Below, one piece after another: positions 18,995 through 26,721 of a stretch of DNA of 64,000 nucleotides (position 1 is its first letter; each line of letters begins with the position of its first letter). Location of the stretch: positions 611,507 to 675,506 of the forward strand of contig NZ_JARXVF010000003.1 of the NCBI RefSeq assembly GCF_029892515.1. Reading direction: 5' to 3'. Made by a program: the position numbers and the translations under genes. Origin of the DNA: Pseudaminobacter soli (ex Li et al. 2025). Its GTDB lineage: Bacteria; Pseudomonadota; Alphaproteobacteria; Rhizobiales; Rhizobiaceae. The notes beneath the pieces were generated by a model. The model saw nothing but the letters and a program-made list of their open reading frames with translations. It made no database searches and was not told the DNA's origin.

Positions 18995-19067
18995 GGAGCC
19001 GGCCCTGGGGACTGGGCCGGCTCCTGAAACCCGGTCGCTTTATATGGGGATGGGGGACTCGACCGGG
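18995..19067. terminator. Two consecutive hairpins between convergent genes
   Basis: A perfect 11-bp stem GGAGCCGGCCC / GGGCCGGCTCC (18995-19005, 19014-19024) is followed by CCCGGTCG / CGACCGGG (19030-19037, 19060-19067). Neither has a clear U-tract. They lie between the carbonic anhydrase and transglutaminase-like genes and probably separate the convergent transcripts. Confidence 0.55.
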
Positions 19068-19084
19068 CTTGTTCCTGTCCTTTG

Positions 19085-19693
19085 TCAGCGAACGCTGGCC
19101 ACCTCATCGGCGCGGCCGTTGTTGATCTGCATCCACACGCCGGAATTCTGGTCGGACTGGCGCTTGAGGTAGGTGTATTTCGTGTCGGCCCAAGGCATGA
19201 CGCGCGCTTCCAGATTGTCGAGGATGAACTCGCCGCGGCTCGTGCGGACCGTCAGGACCGCGTGGCCTTCGCCGTTGGGCTGACGGACGACCGTCATCAG
19301 CAGGTTTCCGGCCGGAATGCCCAGAGCCATGAGGCGGCGGCGCTTTTCCAGAGCATAGTCCTCGCAGTCGCCGTAGCCGTTGTCCGGATAGGCCCAATAT
19401 TCTTCCTGGCCGTAATTCTCCAGGTCGGTGCGGGGCATGACCTCGGTGTTGACCGCGTTGTTGACGTCGACGACTGCGGCCCAAAGCTGGCGCGTCAGTT
19501 CGACGGGCGGCTGCTTGGGCGTCAGCTGGCGGCACTCTTCCGGCAGGCGAATGCAGAATTCATAGTGGCCGATCGGCTGCGTCGTGCGCCCGCTGACCTT
19601 CATGAAAGGCTGGCCCGCGATTGCCTGTGCGGCCATCCCGGTCAGGCCAATCAGCGCTGCGAAAGCCAGTGCAATTGCTTTTGTTTTTGTCAT
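19085..19693 (-). CDS. Bacterial transglutaminase-like cysteine proteinase (BTLCP)
   Basis: A 202-residue exported protein with a signal peptide ending near AAQAIAG. The Cys-His-Asp triad of the BTLCP/transglutaminase-like family is visible as C110 (GYGDCEDYALEK), H144 (GEGHAVL) and D159 (FILDN). Relatives in other proteobacteria include LapG, a periplasmic protease controlled by c-di-GMP signalling, but the LapD partner is not seen here and this shorter rhizobial form need not cleave adhesins. The ATG directly follows a hairpin whose loop holds the GGGGA ribosome binding site. Confidence 0.88.
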   Translation of the reverse strand: MTKTKAIALAFAALIGLTGMAAQAIAGQPFMKVSGRTTQPIGHYEFCIRLPEECRQLTPKQPPVELTRQLWAAVVDVNNAVNTEVMPRTDLENYGQEEYWAYPDNGYGDCEDYALEKRRRLMALGIPAGNLLMTVVRQPNGEGHAVLTVRTSRGEFILDNLEARVMPWADTKYTYLKRQSDQNSGVWMQINNGRADEVASVR

Positions 19694-19720
19694 TGTGGCA
19701 CATCCCCGTTTGATGCCACA
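19694..19720 (-). promoter_or_regulatory. Leader hairpin enclosing the ribosome binding site
   Basis: TGTGGCA and TGCCACA are exact inverted arms with a 13-nt loop containing GGGGA. The start codon of the BTLCP gene begins immediately after the 3' arm. Folding would place the ribosome binding site in the loop and the start codon at the stem base, so translation may be structure-controlled. Confidence 0.5.
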
Positions 19721-19763
19721 TTGACAGGCTTGAATTTATTCCGGGCAAAATCGCGCAGTACTT

Positions 19764-19829
19764 ATTGAGTAAAACCCAGGTCTAAATTGATCTTTCTTTG
19801 AATAAAACAAATATAGAATTTGAATAAAA
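19764..19829. repeat. Spaced TTGARTAAAA direct repeats in an AT-rich island
   Basis: TTGAGTAAAA (from 19765), TTGAATAAAA (from 19798) and TTGAATAAAA (from 19820) occur at intervals of 33 and 22 bp, that is, three and two helical turns. The surrounding 70 bp are strikingly AT-rich in a GC-rich chromosome. They lie upstream of the BTLCP gene (transcribed leftward) and may bind a regulator on one face of the helix. Confidence 0.5.
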
Positions 19830-19903
19830 TTTTATCGAATTTGGGTACTGGCGGACAGGTGACTACAAAGCCCAATGCGCGGCCGTCTGGCACCCAAAAG
19901 AAA

Positions 19904-19926
19904 AAGGACCGGCAGAGCCGGTCCTT
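19904..19926 (-). terminator. Rho-independent terminator after the PilZ gene
   Basis: The stem AAGGACCGGC / GCCGGTCCTT has a 3-nt loop and, on the minus strand, is followed by a T-rich run (TTTTTCTTTT including stem bases). It begins 35 bp after the PilZ stop codon. Confidence 0.85.
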
Positions 19927-19961
19927 CTTGCTGATAAGAAAAATAAAAATCGCTGTCGGCG

Positions 19962-20576
19962 TCAGTCGGCGCGATTGAATTCCATGTCGAGCGTTTCGGG
20001 CCGCTGGACCACGGCAAATTCGATTGCCACGCCTTCGTCGAAATGACGAACGACCTGGCCGCGCATCGTCCCGAGCGTGACCTGCACGCCGATGGCTGGC
20101 TTGACATCGATCTCAAGTGCGGCGCCCGACAGCGATAGGTCGATGATCCGGCAGCGGTACTGACGGCCATCGTTGAGGTGCAGCGTGCTCATCGGATTGC
20201 GCGGCGCGACGCGTTCGTGGCGGCGGTCTTCCGGCAGGGCAAGCTCATGCTTGTTGGCAAGCCAGGTCAGCTGCGCCGCCAGCTTGTCGCGCTTGCGGTC
20301 GGAGGCGATGACGGTCATCGCAAAGCCGTCGGGCAGGATGCGTGCGATGACGCCCTCGATGCGGCCGATATGATCGAGATAGGCGATCACCTTCTCACCC
20401 GGCTGGCCGGTCGTCTCGCAACGAAGTGCGGCGTTGCCCGGAGACATGTCGATGACCTGGCAGGGATGCTCGGTTCGATCCTCGAGCATGAAGCGGCCGT
20501 AGATATTGATGCGGACGCGCTGGAAGTTGCGCTTCTCTGCCGAAGACGGCGCGCTGCTGATCGCCGCTGATCTCAT
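19962..20576 (-). CDS. Tandem PilZ-domain protein
   Basis: A 204-residue cytosolic protein with two PilZ-like domains. The first follows RNFQRVRINIYGRF and contains CQVIDMSPGNAALRC; the second follows DRRHERVAPRNPMSTL and contains CRIIDLSLSGAALEI. Both show an R-x3-R followed by (D/N)xSxxG-like pattern of c-di-GMP-binding PilZ domains, though the first has MSPGNA in place of the usual SxxG. I start at ATG 20576 (MRSAAIS); 13 extra upstream codons are possible. A CtrA-like box lies 75 bp upstream. A role in c-di-GMP-controlled motility or envelope functions is inferred. Confidence 0.85.
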   Translation of the reverse strand: MRSAAISSAPSSAEKRNFQRVRINIYGRFMLEDRTEHPCQVIDMSPGNAALRCETTGQPGEKVIAYLDHIGRIEGVIARILPDGFAMTVIASDRKRDKLAAQLTWLANKHELALPEDRRHERVAPRNPMSTLHLNDGRQYRCRIIDLSLSGAALEIDVKPAIGVQVTLGTMRGQVVRHFDEGVAIEFAVVQRPETLDMEFNRAD

Positions 20577-20650
20577 CGACTGCCTCTGCCAAGTATCGTT
20601 TGACCGCGCCAGCACGCAGCCGTCGGTTGCTGCAGAATATGGCCATATAG

Positions 20651-20666
20651 GTTAACAAACGGGTAA
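20651..20666 (-). promoter_or_regulatory. CtrA-like box upstream of the PilZ gene
   Basis: Read on the minus strand: TTAC-N7-TTAAC, one mismatch from the CtrA consensus TTAA-N7-TTAAC. It lies 75 bp upstream of the PilZ start, pointing toward it. A closely similar sequence (shared CCRTTTGTTAACCT) precedes the PAS gene at 21513-21528. Confidence 0.5.
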
Positions 20667-20736
20667 GCCAGCAAGCTGGCACACGGCAAGTAAGCCGTTG
20701 AACCAGTGGCTGTTTTGTTGGGCTTGAGGATGCTGA

Positions 20737-21372
20737 CTAAGAGTCGCGTCCGCCCTTGAGCACAACGAGATGGCGAATGCGACGAGCCCCCATCGCCTTG
20801 GCCGATTCCGAGAAGACACTGTCGCTCGGCACGAGCGGCGGGACGGGGATCGATGGCCGGTTGCGCAAGAACAGCGGCTCGCGATCGGGGTCGACGACGC
20901 GCACCGATTCGATCGTTGCTTCGACGATCGGGTCGGAGCCCAGCCAGAACGGCTTTGCACAAGGGCTGACGATGCCCAGCGCTCGTGGATTTTCAAGGCC
21001 TCCGTCGAGGGGCAGCAGCAGGAGTTCGAATGGATTGGAGCGGCCCGCGGCCGAGTGGCCTTCGAAGGCGATGACGATCACGGATTTGGAGTTGAACACA
21101 CTGTAGGCGAAGCGGGCGATGAGCCGCTGGTCCTTGTCGCGCCACAGAGAGGGGAAGGAAAACCCTTTGAGTTCGCGCCCATGGGTCGCGCAAAGCCGCG
21201 TTCCGGCCAGGCGGAACACTGCTTCGCCCCGGGTGTCGCGCTCGAGGATGAAGGTGTCGGCCAGCAGGCTCTTGATATCGGCGGGCTCGATTTCAGTCCG
21301 CTTCGGGGCGGGGCGCCCGTCGCGCAATCGATTCCAATATTGGAACAGGTCGATCGATCCGTCTTGTTTCAT
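20737..21372 (-). CDS. PAS_5 domain protein
   Basis: A 211-residue cytosolic protein of the rhizobial PAS_5 family (formerly DUF1457). Typical segments are LFQYWNRLRDGRPAPKRTEIEPADIKSLLADTFIL near the N-terminus, FRLAGTRLCATHGRELKG and FELLLLPLDGG. It has a single sensor-like PAS fold and no output domain. Members are small and of unknown ligand. It is followed on the same strand by the PilZ gene after about 120 bp, and both are preceded by CtrA-like boxes, suggesting joint cell-cycle or motility control (inference). Confidence 0.85.
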   Translation of the reverse strand: MKQDGSIDLFQYWNRLRDGRPAPKRTEIEPADIKSLLADTFILERDTRGEAVFRLAGTRLCATHGRELKGFSFPSLWRDKDQRLIARFAYSVFNSKSVIVIAFEGHSAAGRSNPFELLLLPLDGGLENPRALGIVSPCAKPFWLGSDPIVEATIESVRVVDPDREPLFLRNRPSIPVPPLVPSDSVFSESAKAMGARRIRHLVVLKGGRDS

Positions 21373-21512
21373 ACTGCTCCGCTCCGCGCGATCTGTCGTC
21401 CTGTGTGTTCCATCGGCGAACAGAAAGGCGTTGTTCGATGGCCTACATGCGTGGCGAAGCAGGTGCCGTGCCAGTCCCGTTATCAGATGGTTAACCGTTC
21501 CGGGATGTTAAG

Positions 21513-21528
21513 GTTAACAAATGGTTTA
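21513..21528 (-). promoter_or_regulatory. CtrA-like box upstream of the PAS gene
   Basis: Read on the minus strand: TAAA-N7-TTAAC, one mismatch from TTAA-N7-TTAAC, 141 bp upstream of the PAS protein start. It shares the core CCRTTTGTTAACCT with the box before the PilZ gene. Confidence 0.45.
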
Positions 21529-21640
21529 TGTTGCGGGGTGTGTGGGCGTGTGACACGGTAAAACTATGCAGCACCGATTGCTCCGGCGATCGACAGCACT
21601 TCAGTCAAGAGATCTAGGGAGAGCTGGGGGGCTCGACCAG

Positions 21641-21670
21641 CCGTCCAAGGGTGACCTTGGACGGCTTTTC
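21641..21670 (+). terminator. Orphan rho-independent terminator (candidate small RNA 3' end)
   Basis: A perfect 10-bp stem CCGTCCAAGG / CCTTGGACGG with GTGA loop is followed by CTTTTCTTT. It points rightward, yet the preceding gene on the plus strand is far away and the adjacent PAS gene reads left. It therefore ends either a small RNA or an attenuated leader of the rhomboid gene, which starts 60 bp later. Confidence 0.8.
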
Positions 21671-21729
21671 TTTGTGATTCGTGTTTCGTTGCTCTAAGGC
21701 TGTCGGCAGACTCATATCTGGTAGCGAGC

Positions 21730-22464
21730 ATGAACGAGACGAATCCGGAAGAACGCGGCGACGAAAGAACGGCTGGGCGCCAAGGACGCGAACCAGTGTT
21801 CAACCTGCCTGGCAGCGTAATTCTCGCCATCGCGCTGTGCGTCGGCATTCATCTGATCCGCGCCTATCTGCTGACGCCCGATCAGGATCTGGCGCTGCTG
21901 ATACGCACGGCCTTCATTCCGATCCGCTACTCGGGACAGTACGACTTCGACCTCTACGCCTATACGAGCCCAATCACCTATTCCTTGCTGCATGGCAGTT
22001 TCACCCACCTTTTCGTCAACATGGTGTGGCTCGCGGCCTTTGGCTCGCCATTGGCCAATCGCCTGGGTGGCTTCCGGTTTTCCTTGTTCTGGATCGTGTC
22101 GGCGGTTGCTGCTGCCGGGCTGCACTACAGCCTGCATTCGATGGACCAGGCCCCGCTGGTCGGTGCTTCGGGCGCCATCGCCGGCATGATGGGAGCCGCC
22201 GCCCGTTTCGGCTTCATCATAGACCGCTCTTCCGGGCGCGCAGCCTTTTCGGGCGCGCCGCTGCCCATTTCCGTGGTCCTGCGCTCGCGCACGGTGATGA
22301 CCTTCCTGATCGTCTGGCTGGTCGTCAACTTCGTCACCGGCATCGTCGGCTTCGCGCCTGGCGTTTCCGACCGCATCGCCTGGGAGGCGCATGTCGGTGG
22401 TTTCCTGATCGGCTTCTTCGGTATTCAGTTTTTCGACCGTCGAAGCGATCGGCTCGCTGCCTGA
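21730..22464 (+). CDS. Rhomboid family intramembrane serine protease
   Basis: A 244-residue polytopic membrane protease with about six hydrophobic segments. The catalytic dyad is present: serine S147 in GASGAIAG and histidine H221 in AHVGGF. The TM2 pattern HLFVNMVW (H93, N97), which builds the oxyanion hole, is also intact. Rhomboids cleave transmembrane substrates within the bilayer; the bacterial substrate here is unknown. The polar N-terminal 22 residues are probably cytosolic. It follows an orphan terminator by 60 bp. Confidence 0.92.
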   Translation: MNETNPEERGDERTAGRQGREPVFNLPGSVILAIALCVGIHLIRAYLLTPDQDLALLIRTAFIPIRYSGQYDFDLYAYTSPITYSLLHGSFTHLFVNMVWLAAFGSPLANRLGGFRFSLFWIVSAVAAAGLHYSLHSMDQAPLVGASGAIAGMMGAAARFGFIIDRSSGRAAFSGAPLPISVVLRSRTVMTFLIVWLVVNFVTGIVGFAPGVSDRIAWEAHVGGFLIGFFGIQFFDRRSDRLAA

Positions 22465-22589
22465 CCCAGCCTGCCAGTCACCCGGAGCGATGCATCGGGC
22501 TTGAAATAGAGGGCGCCTAAGAGCACCATGCCTACCTTACGGAGCGTAAGCCCGTTGGCTTGCTCCGGCATATGCCAAAGGAGGCGCCC

Positions 22590-23021
22590 ATGACGGTGAA
22601 GTCGATTCTCGACACCAAGGGACACGACGTCGTCACGTTCGGACCCAACGAGAAACTGGCGGACGCGATCAAGCTCCTGGTCGAACACAGGATCGGCGCG
22701 CTGGTAGTCACCAATGGCGACCGCAAGATCGTCGGCATTCTCTCCGAACGCGACGTGGTCCGCGTCCTTGCCAAGGATGGTGCTGCGGCGCTGGAGCAGC
22801 CGGTGCGCGCGGTGATGACGCCGAAGGTGAACATCTGCAACGAAAGCCATACGGTCAACGAGATCATGGAAATCATGACGCGTGGCCGTTTCCGTCACCT
22901 GCCGGTGGAGAAGGACGGTCGGCTGGACGGCATCATTTCGATCGGCGACGTGGTCAAGCGCAGGATAGAGGATGTCGAACGCGAAGCCGAGGAGATCAAG
23001 GCCTATATCGCGACCGCCTGA
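22590..23021 (+). CDS. Two-CBS-domain protein
   Basis: A 143-residue protein made of a pair of CBS domains (Bateman module). The first has VVTFGPNEKLADAIKLLVEHRIGALVVTNGDRKIVGILSERDVVR; the second has ICNESHTVNEIMEIMTRGRFRHLPV and ends DGIISIGDVVKRRIED. Such stand-alone modules bind adenine nucleotides and act as energy sensors, but the partner is not evident. I start at ATG 22590 because AGGAGG lies just upstream; an earlier in-frame ATG at 22560 lacks one. Confidence 0.92.
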   Translation: MTVKSILDTKGHDVVTFGPNEKLADAIKLLVEHRIGALVVTNGDRKIVGILSERDVVRVLAKDGAAALEQPVRAVMTPKVNICNESHTVNEIMEIMTRGRFRHLPVEKDGRLDGIISIGDVVKRRIEDVEREAEEIKAYIATA

Positions 23022-23078
23022 CCCTTCGGAAGACGTCCGCCGACCCGAAAGCCGGGCCGGCGAAGCCAGTATCAGAAA

Positions 23079-23336
23079 TTATCTGTTGTTCTGCTCGGCG
23101 CGGACCAACCGCAGCCCGTGGCGGGTTATGCGGTAGGGGCCGCCATTGGAAGAAGCGATAGCCTTCTTCCGCTTCAGCTTGCGAAACATGTCGAGATCGA
23201 AGTCCGTGTAGGCCCAACCCTCACGGGTGAGGCACCATATCTGCTCGATCTGCTTGTTTTCGTCCTTTTCGAGTTCGATACGCCCGCCTTGCGCGAGCAG
23301 ATGGAGGATGCGCTGTTCGCCGCGCGAAATATTCAT
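23079..23336 (-). CDS. YjhX family (UPF0386) toxin homologue
   Basis: An 85-residue protein closely following the E. coli YjhX pattern: [44 protein letters not shown] and [21 protein letters not shown]. In E. coli, YjhX is described as the toxin of the YjhX-YjhQ pair, where YjhQ is a GNAT acetyltransferase. The residues look like a winged helix. No antitoxin adjoins it here; the nearest GNAT genes are about 1.8 kb away beyond gatB on the other strand. The ribosome binding site is weak. Confidence 0.88.
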   Translation of the reverse strand: MNISRGEQRILHLLAQGGRIELEKDENKQIEQIWCLTREGWAYTDFDLDMFRKLKRKKAIASSNGGPYRITRHGLRLVRAEQNNR

Positions 23337-23647
23337 CTTCGGAAAATCCCGGAAAACCTGGCCTGGCGGCCAATACAGAAGGTCGCGCCCGCAACAGGTG
23401 CGGCGCGGCTGCTCTAGGTTTTCTCGCCCTGCCTTCGTGAGAAGGTCAGGGCCTTAACGGGACTCAGAGGATGTAGACATCAAGGCTCCATAGGACGGGG
23501 ACCCTATAGCGTGATCGCCAGCGCGGCGCCAGCACCGGCTTTGTGCTTGTCTCGCAGCCCGGTTTGCACTAGCGAAGCGGATAACGATTTGTACGCGACA
23601 GGATATCAAACGTATCCTGGCTCATCGACAACGACGACAGGCCGGAC
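23337..23647. other. Divergent spacer between yjhX homologue and gatB
   Basis: 311 bp with no believable gene. It contains a small hairpin CAGGATA / TATCCTG (23599-23619, 7-nt loop) ending 28 bp before the gatB ATG, in the probable gatB leader, and presumably the promoters of both flanking genes. Confidence 0.5.
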
Positions 23648-25150
23648 ATGACCATCATCGACACCCGCACGCCAGACCCGAAACGCCTGATCCCCGGCGC
23701 CACCGGCGATTGGGAAGTGATCATCGGCCTGGAAGTTCATGCGCAGGTGACGTCGAACGCCAAGCTGTTCTCCGGCGCTTCGACTTCCTTCGGCGCAGCA
23801 CCCAACGCCAATGTCAGCCTGGTCGACGCGGCCATGCCGGGCATGCTGCCGGTCATCAACGAGGAATGCGTCAAGCAGGCGATCCGCACCGGCCTGGGCC
23901 TCAAGGCGCAGATCAATCTCAAGTCGGTTTTCGACCGGAAGAACTATTTCTATCCGGACCTGCCGCAGGGCTACCAGATCTCCCAGTTCAAGCAGCCCAT
24001 CGTCGGCGAGGGTAAGATCATCATCTCGGTCGGCCCGGACAAGAAGGGCGAGTTCGAGGACATCGAGGTCGGCATCGAGCGCCTGCACCTGGAGCAGGAC
24101 GCCGGCAAGTCGATCCACGACCAGCATCCGACCATGTCCTATGTCGACCTCAACCGCTCCGGCGTGGCGCTGATGGAGATCGTGTCCAAGCCGGATATGC
24201 GCTCCTCGGACGAGGCGAAGGCATACGTCACCAAGCTGCGGACCATCGTGCGCTATCTGGGCACCTGCGACGGCAACATGGACGAAGGCTCCATGCGCGC
24301 CGACGTGAACGTGTCGGTGCGCCGTCCGGGCGGCGAATTCGGCACGCGCTGCGAGATCAAGAACGTCAACTCGATCCGCTTCGTCGGCCAGGCCATCGAA
24401 TATGAGGCGCGCCGCCAGATCGCGATCCTGGAAGACGGCGGCTCGATCGATCAGGAAACGCGCCTGTTCGACCCCAACAAGGGCGAGACTCGCTCCATGC
24501 GCTCCAAGGAAGAGGCGCACGACTATCGCTATTTCCCCGATCCGGACCTGCTGCCGCTCGAATTCGACCAGGCCTATGTCGATGCGCTGGCGGCAGATCT
24601 GCCGGAACTGCCGGACGACAAGAAGAATCGTCTGATCGATGCACTCGGCCTGTCGGCTTACGATGCGTCGATCCTCGTCTCGGAAAAGGCCATTGCCGAC
24701 TATTTCGAGAAGGTGGCCGCAGGGCGCGACGGCAAGGCTGCAGCCAACTGGGTCATCAACGATCTGCTGGGCGCCTTGAACAAGGCCGGCGGAGACATTG
24801 AAAACGCTCCGGTTTCGCCAGAGCAGCTCGGCGCCATCATCGACCTCATCAAGGAAGGTACGATTTCCGGCAAGATCGCCAAGGATCTGTTCGAGATCGT
24901 CTGGAACGAGGGCGGGGACCCGCGCGAGCTGGTCGAAAGCCGAGGCATGAAGCAGGTTACCGACACCGGCGCCATCGAGAAGGCCGTGGAAGAGGTGATC
25001 GCCGCCAACCCTGACAAGGCCGAGCAGGCCCGCGCAAAGCCCACCATGGCGGGCTGGTTCGTCGGCCAGGTCATGAAGGCGACCGGCGGCAAGGCCAACC
25101 CGCAGGCGGTCAACGACCTGGTGAAGGCCAAGCTCGGGATCGTCGAGTAG
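23648..25150 (+). CDS. gatB: Aspartyl/glutamyl-tRNA(Asn/Gln) amidotransferase subunit B
   Basis: A 500-residue subunit of GatCAB, which converts Glu-tRNA(Gln) and Asp-tRNA(Asn) to the cognate amidated forms. GatB carries the kinase site and binds the tRNA. The signatures [27 protein letters not shown] and [12 protein letters not shown] are intact, and the C-terminal YqeY-like tail runs to VKAKLGIVE. gatA and gatC are not in the window. The following GNAT gene begins one base after the stop codon, suggesting co-transcription. Confidence 0.97.
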   Translation: MTIIDTRTPDPKRLIPGATGDWEVIIGLEVHAQVTSNAKLFSGASTSFGAAPNANVSLVDAAMPGMLPVINEECVKQAIRTGLGLKAQINLKSVFDRKNYFYPDLPQGYQISQFKQPIVGEGKIIISVGPDKKGEFEDIEVGIERLHLEQDAGKSIHDQHPTMSYVDLNRSGVALMEIVSKPDMRSSDEAKAYVTKLRTIVRYLGTCDGNMDEGSMRADVNVSVRRPGGEFGTRCEIKNVNSIRFVGQAIEYEARRQIAILEDGGSIDQETRLFDPNKGETRSMRSKEEAHDYRYFPDPDLLPLEFDQAYVDALAADLPELPDDKKNRLIDALGLSAYDASILVSEKAIADYFEKVAAGRDGKAAANWVINDLLGALNKAGGDIENAPVSPEQLGAIIDLIKEGTISGKIAKDLFEIVWNEGGDPRELVESRGMKQVTDTGAIEKAVEEVIAANPDKAEQARAKPTMAGWFVGQVMKATGGKANPQAVNDLVKAKLGIVE

Positions 25151-25151
25151 G

Positions 25152-25634
25152 ATGTTCGTCCGCACAGCCAGTGAACGCGACCTGGCAGCCGTTCGCGAGC
25201 TGCTGGTCGAGACATGGCATGCGACCTATGACGACCTCTACGGCCGGCAACGGGTGACCGAGATCACCGACGAGTGGCACTCGATCCCGTTGCTGAGGGC
25301 CAATCTGGAGCAGCCACGCTCCGAATTCCTCGTCGCCGACGACGGCAAGACGCTCGGCGGCGTCGCCTATGCGACTGCAAGCGATGACGGCAAGACCGTC
25401 ATGCTCAAGCGCCTCTATGTGCGGCCGGCGTTCCAACGCTCAGGCATCGGCAGGGCGCTTCTTGCGGAAATCGAAGAATCGTTCCCCGAGGCGAACACGG
25501 TTCGCCTGGAGGTCGCGGTGGACAACCATCCCGCCGTGGCCTTTTATCGCGCCAACGGGTTTGTCATCTCCGCGTCGCCGGAGACGGATACCAAGGGCCA
25601 TTCCGTCTACAACTGCGAGAAGCGTATAGGGTAA
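25152..25634 (+). CDS. GNAT family N-acetyltransferase
   Basis: A 160-residue acyl-CoA-dependent acetyltransferase. The fold is evident from MFVRTASERDLAAVRELLVETW at the start, LKRLYVRPAFQRSGIGRALL (acetyl-CoA pyrophosphate loop, Q/R-x-x-G-x-G/A) and VAFYRANGFVISASPETDT near the C-terminus. The substrate is unknown. It begins 1 bp after gatB and ends 4 bp before a second GNAT gene, so the three form an apparent operon. Confidence 0.92.
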   Translation: MFVRTASERDLAAVRELLVETWHATYDDLYGRQRVTEITDEWHSIPLLRANLEQPRSEFLVADDGKTLGGVAYATASDDGKTVMLKRLYVRPAFQRSGIGRALLAEIEESFPEANTVRLEVAVDNHPAVAFYRANGFVISASPETDTKGHSVYNCEKRIG

Positions 25635-25638
25635 CTCC

Positions 25639-26106
25639 ATGAATGCGACCACGGATATGGTCATTCGGCCTGCCGAGCGCGCTGACGTTCCCGCCATCGC
25701 GGCGCTCTTTGCCGCCGACCCGCTCGGCGGCCATGGCGATACGTCCGATGCGGCGGCGCGGCCGCTTTACGAGGCGGCATTCGATCGCATCGCCGAGAGC
25801 CCGAACGACGCGCTGTATGTCGCCGAGCTTGGCGGCGAGGTGGCTGGCACATTCCAGACCACCATCATCGTGAGCTTGACCGGGCGCGGTGCGGCGACGA
25901 TGCGCATTGAGGCCGTGCAGACGCGAGGAGACCTTCGCGGCCGCGGTATCGGCGAGCGCATGATCCGATTCGCCATCGACAGGGCCAGAGAGGCAGGTGC
26001 CGCCAACGTGCATCTCACTTCCAACCTGACGCGCATCGATGCACATCGCTTCTACAAGCGACTCGGCTTCGACCAGAGCCACGCCGGCTTCAAGCTCAAG
26101 CTCTAG
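25639..26106 (+). CDS. GNAT family N-acetyltransferase
   Basis: A 155-residue acetyltransferase, second of a tandem GNAT pair after gatB. The acetyl-CoA loop is TRGDLRGRGIGERMIRFAI, and the C-terminal RFYKRLGFDQSHAGFKLKL is typical. It is not a close duplicate of its neighbour, since the two share only fold-level motifs. It ends 11 bp inside the convergent minus-strand gene that follows. Substrate unknown. Confidence 0.92.
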   Translation: MNATTDMVIRPAERADVPAIAALFAADPLGGHGDTSDAAARPLYEAAFDRIAESPNDALYVAELGGEVAGTFQTTIIVSLTGRGAATMRIEAVQTRGDLRGRGIGERMIRFAIDRAREAGAANVHLTSNLTRIDAHRFYKRLGFDQSHAGFKLKL

Positions 26107-26572
26107 CGGCTTCTTCGGCAGCAAGCCGCCTGATGTAGACCGCGAATTGCGGGTCTTCGCCCGGCAGCAATTGGGGCAACGCGTTGCGAAAATCTTCGCG
26201 CCGGCACCATTCCCGCATGAAATCCTCCCATGAGGCCCAGTGACGGGCCTTGCGCGGAAGCATCTGTTCCTCATAGGCCACCATATAGGCGCGCTCGAAG
26301 AGCGCCACGAGAATGGCGAACAGCGTAACCATCCGCTCCGTCTGTTCCTCGTTCAGATCGGGCGTGGCGTGCTTGGATTGTAGCTTGAGGTCCGGGTGCT
26401 CGAGCGTCAGCTTCAGGAAGTCCGTATAGCCGTCGGCCAGCATCTGATGGATTTCTTCCTCTTCGTTGGCGCGCGCCTTGCGCTGCTCATAGGCGAAGAT
26501 GAAGATTGCGAGCGGCACGCCGACGATGACGGAGATGGAACTAAGGAGCTCGACAATTGGCTTGAATTCCAT
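26096..26572 (-). CDS. Single-span membrane hypothetical protein
   Basis: A 158-residue protein of unknown function. One N-terminal membrane helix (IVELLSSISVIVGVPLAIFIFAYEQ) is followed by a charged, helical cytosolic region with several Trp/Arg-rich stretches (ARHWASWEDFMREWCRREDF). The ATG at 26572 (MEFKPIVE) places the membrane helix at the N-terminus; the longer frame adds 36 unlikely residues. It overlaps the end of the GNAT gene by 11 bp and diverges from the NDUFA12 gene, with AGTGGTAC direct repeats in the shared spacer. Confidence 0.75.
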   Translation of the reverse strand: MEFKPIVELLSSISVIVGVPLAIFIFAYEQRKARANEEEEIHQMLADGYTDFLKLTLEHPDLKLQSKHATPDLNEEQTERMVTLFAILVALFERAYMVAYEEQMLPRKARHWASWEDFMREWCRREDFRNALPQLLPGEDPQFAVYIRRLAAEEAARA

Positions 26573-26619
26573 CTCGACCTCGCGCGCCTTCGCCGGACAA
26601 GTGTAGCGCATGGGACTTG

Positions 26620-26651
26620 AGTGGTACAAATATCCCACCAGTGGTACCAAA
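26620..26651. repeat. AGTGGTAC direct repeats in a divergent spacer
   Basis: AGTGGTACAAA (26620-26630) and AGTGGTACCAAA (26640-26651) are 20 bp apart, between the divergent membrane-protein and NDUFA12 genes. They may be a regulator-binding site; no regulator is identified. Confidence 0.35.
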
Positions 26652-26721
26652 CTCTTGCCATTGGGGCCCGTGGGCGCCATAAGGCATCCAGTTGTTCGAC
26701 GCGCTTGCCGCGAGGAATCCG

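Larger units (their letters stand above)
21373..21729. other. Regulatory stretch between the PAS and rhomboid genes
   Basis: 357 bp without a coding frame I believe. It holds the leftward promoter of the PAS gene with a GTTAAC-rich segment (21490-21528) and, nearer the rhomboid gene, a strong rightward terminator at 21641-21670. That terminator has no gene upstream of it on the plus strand, so a small RNA between about 21560 and 21670 is possible. Confidence 0.5.
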
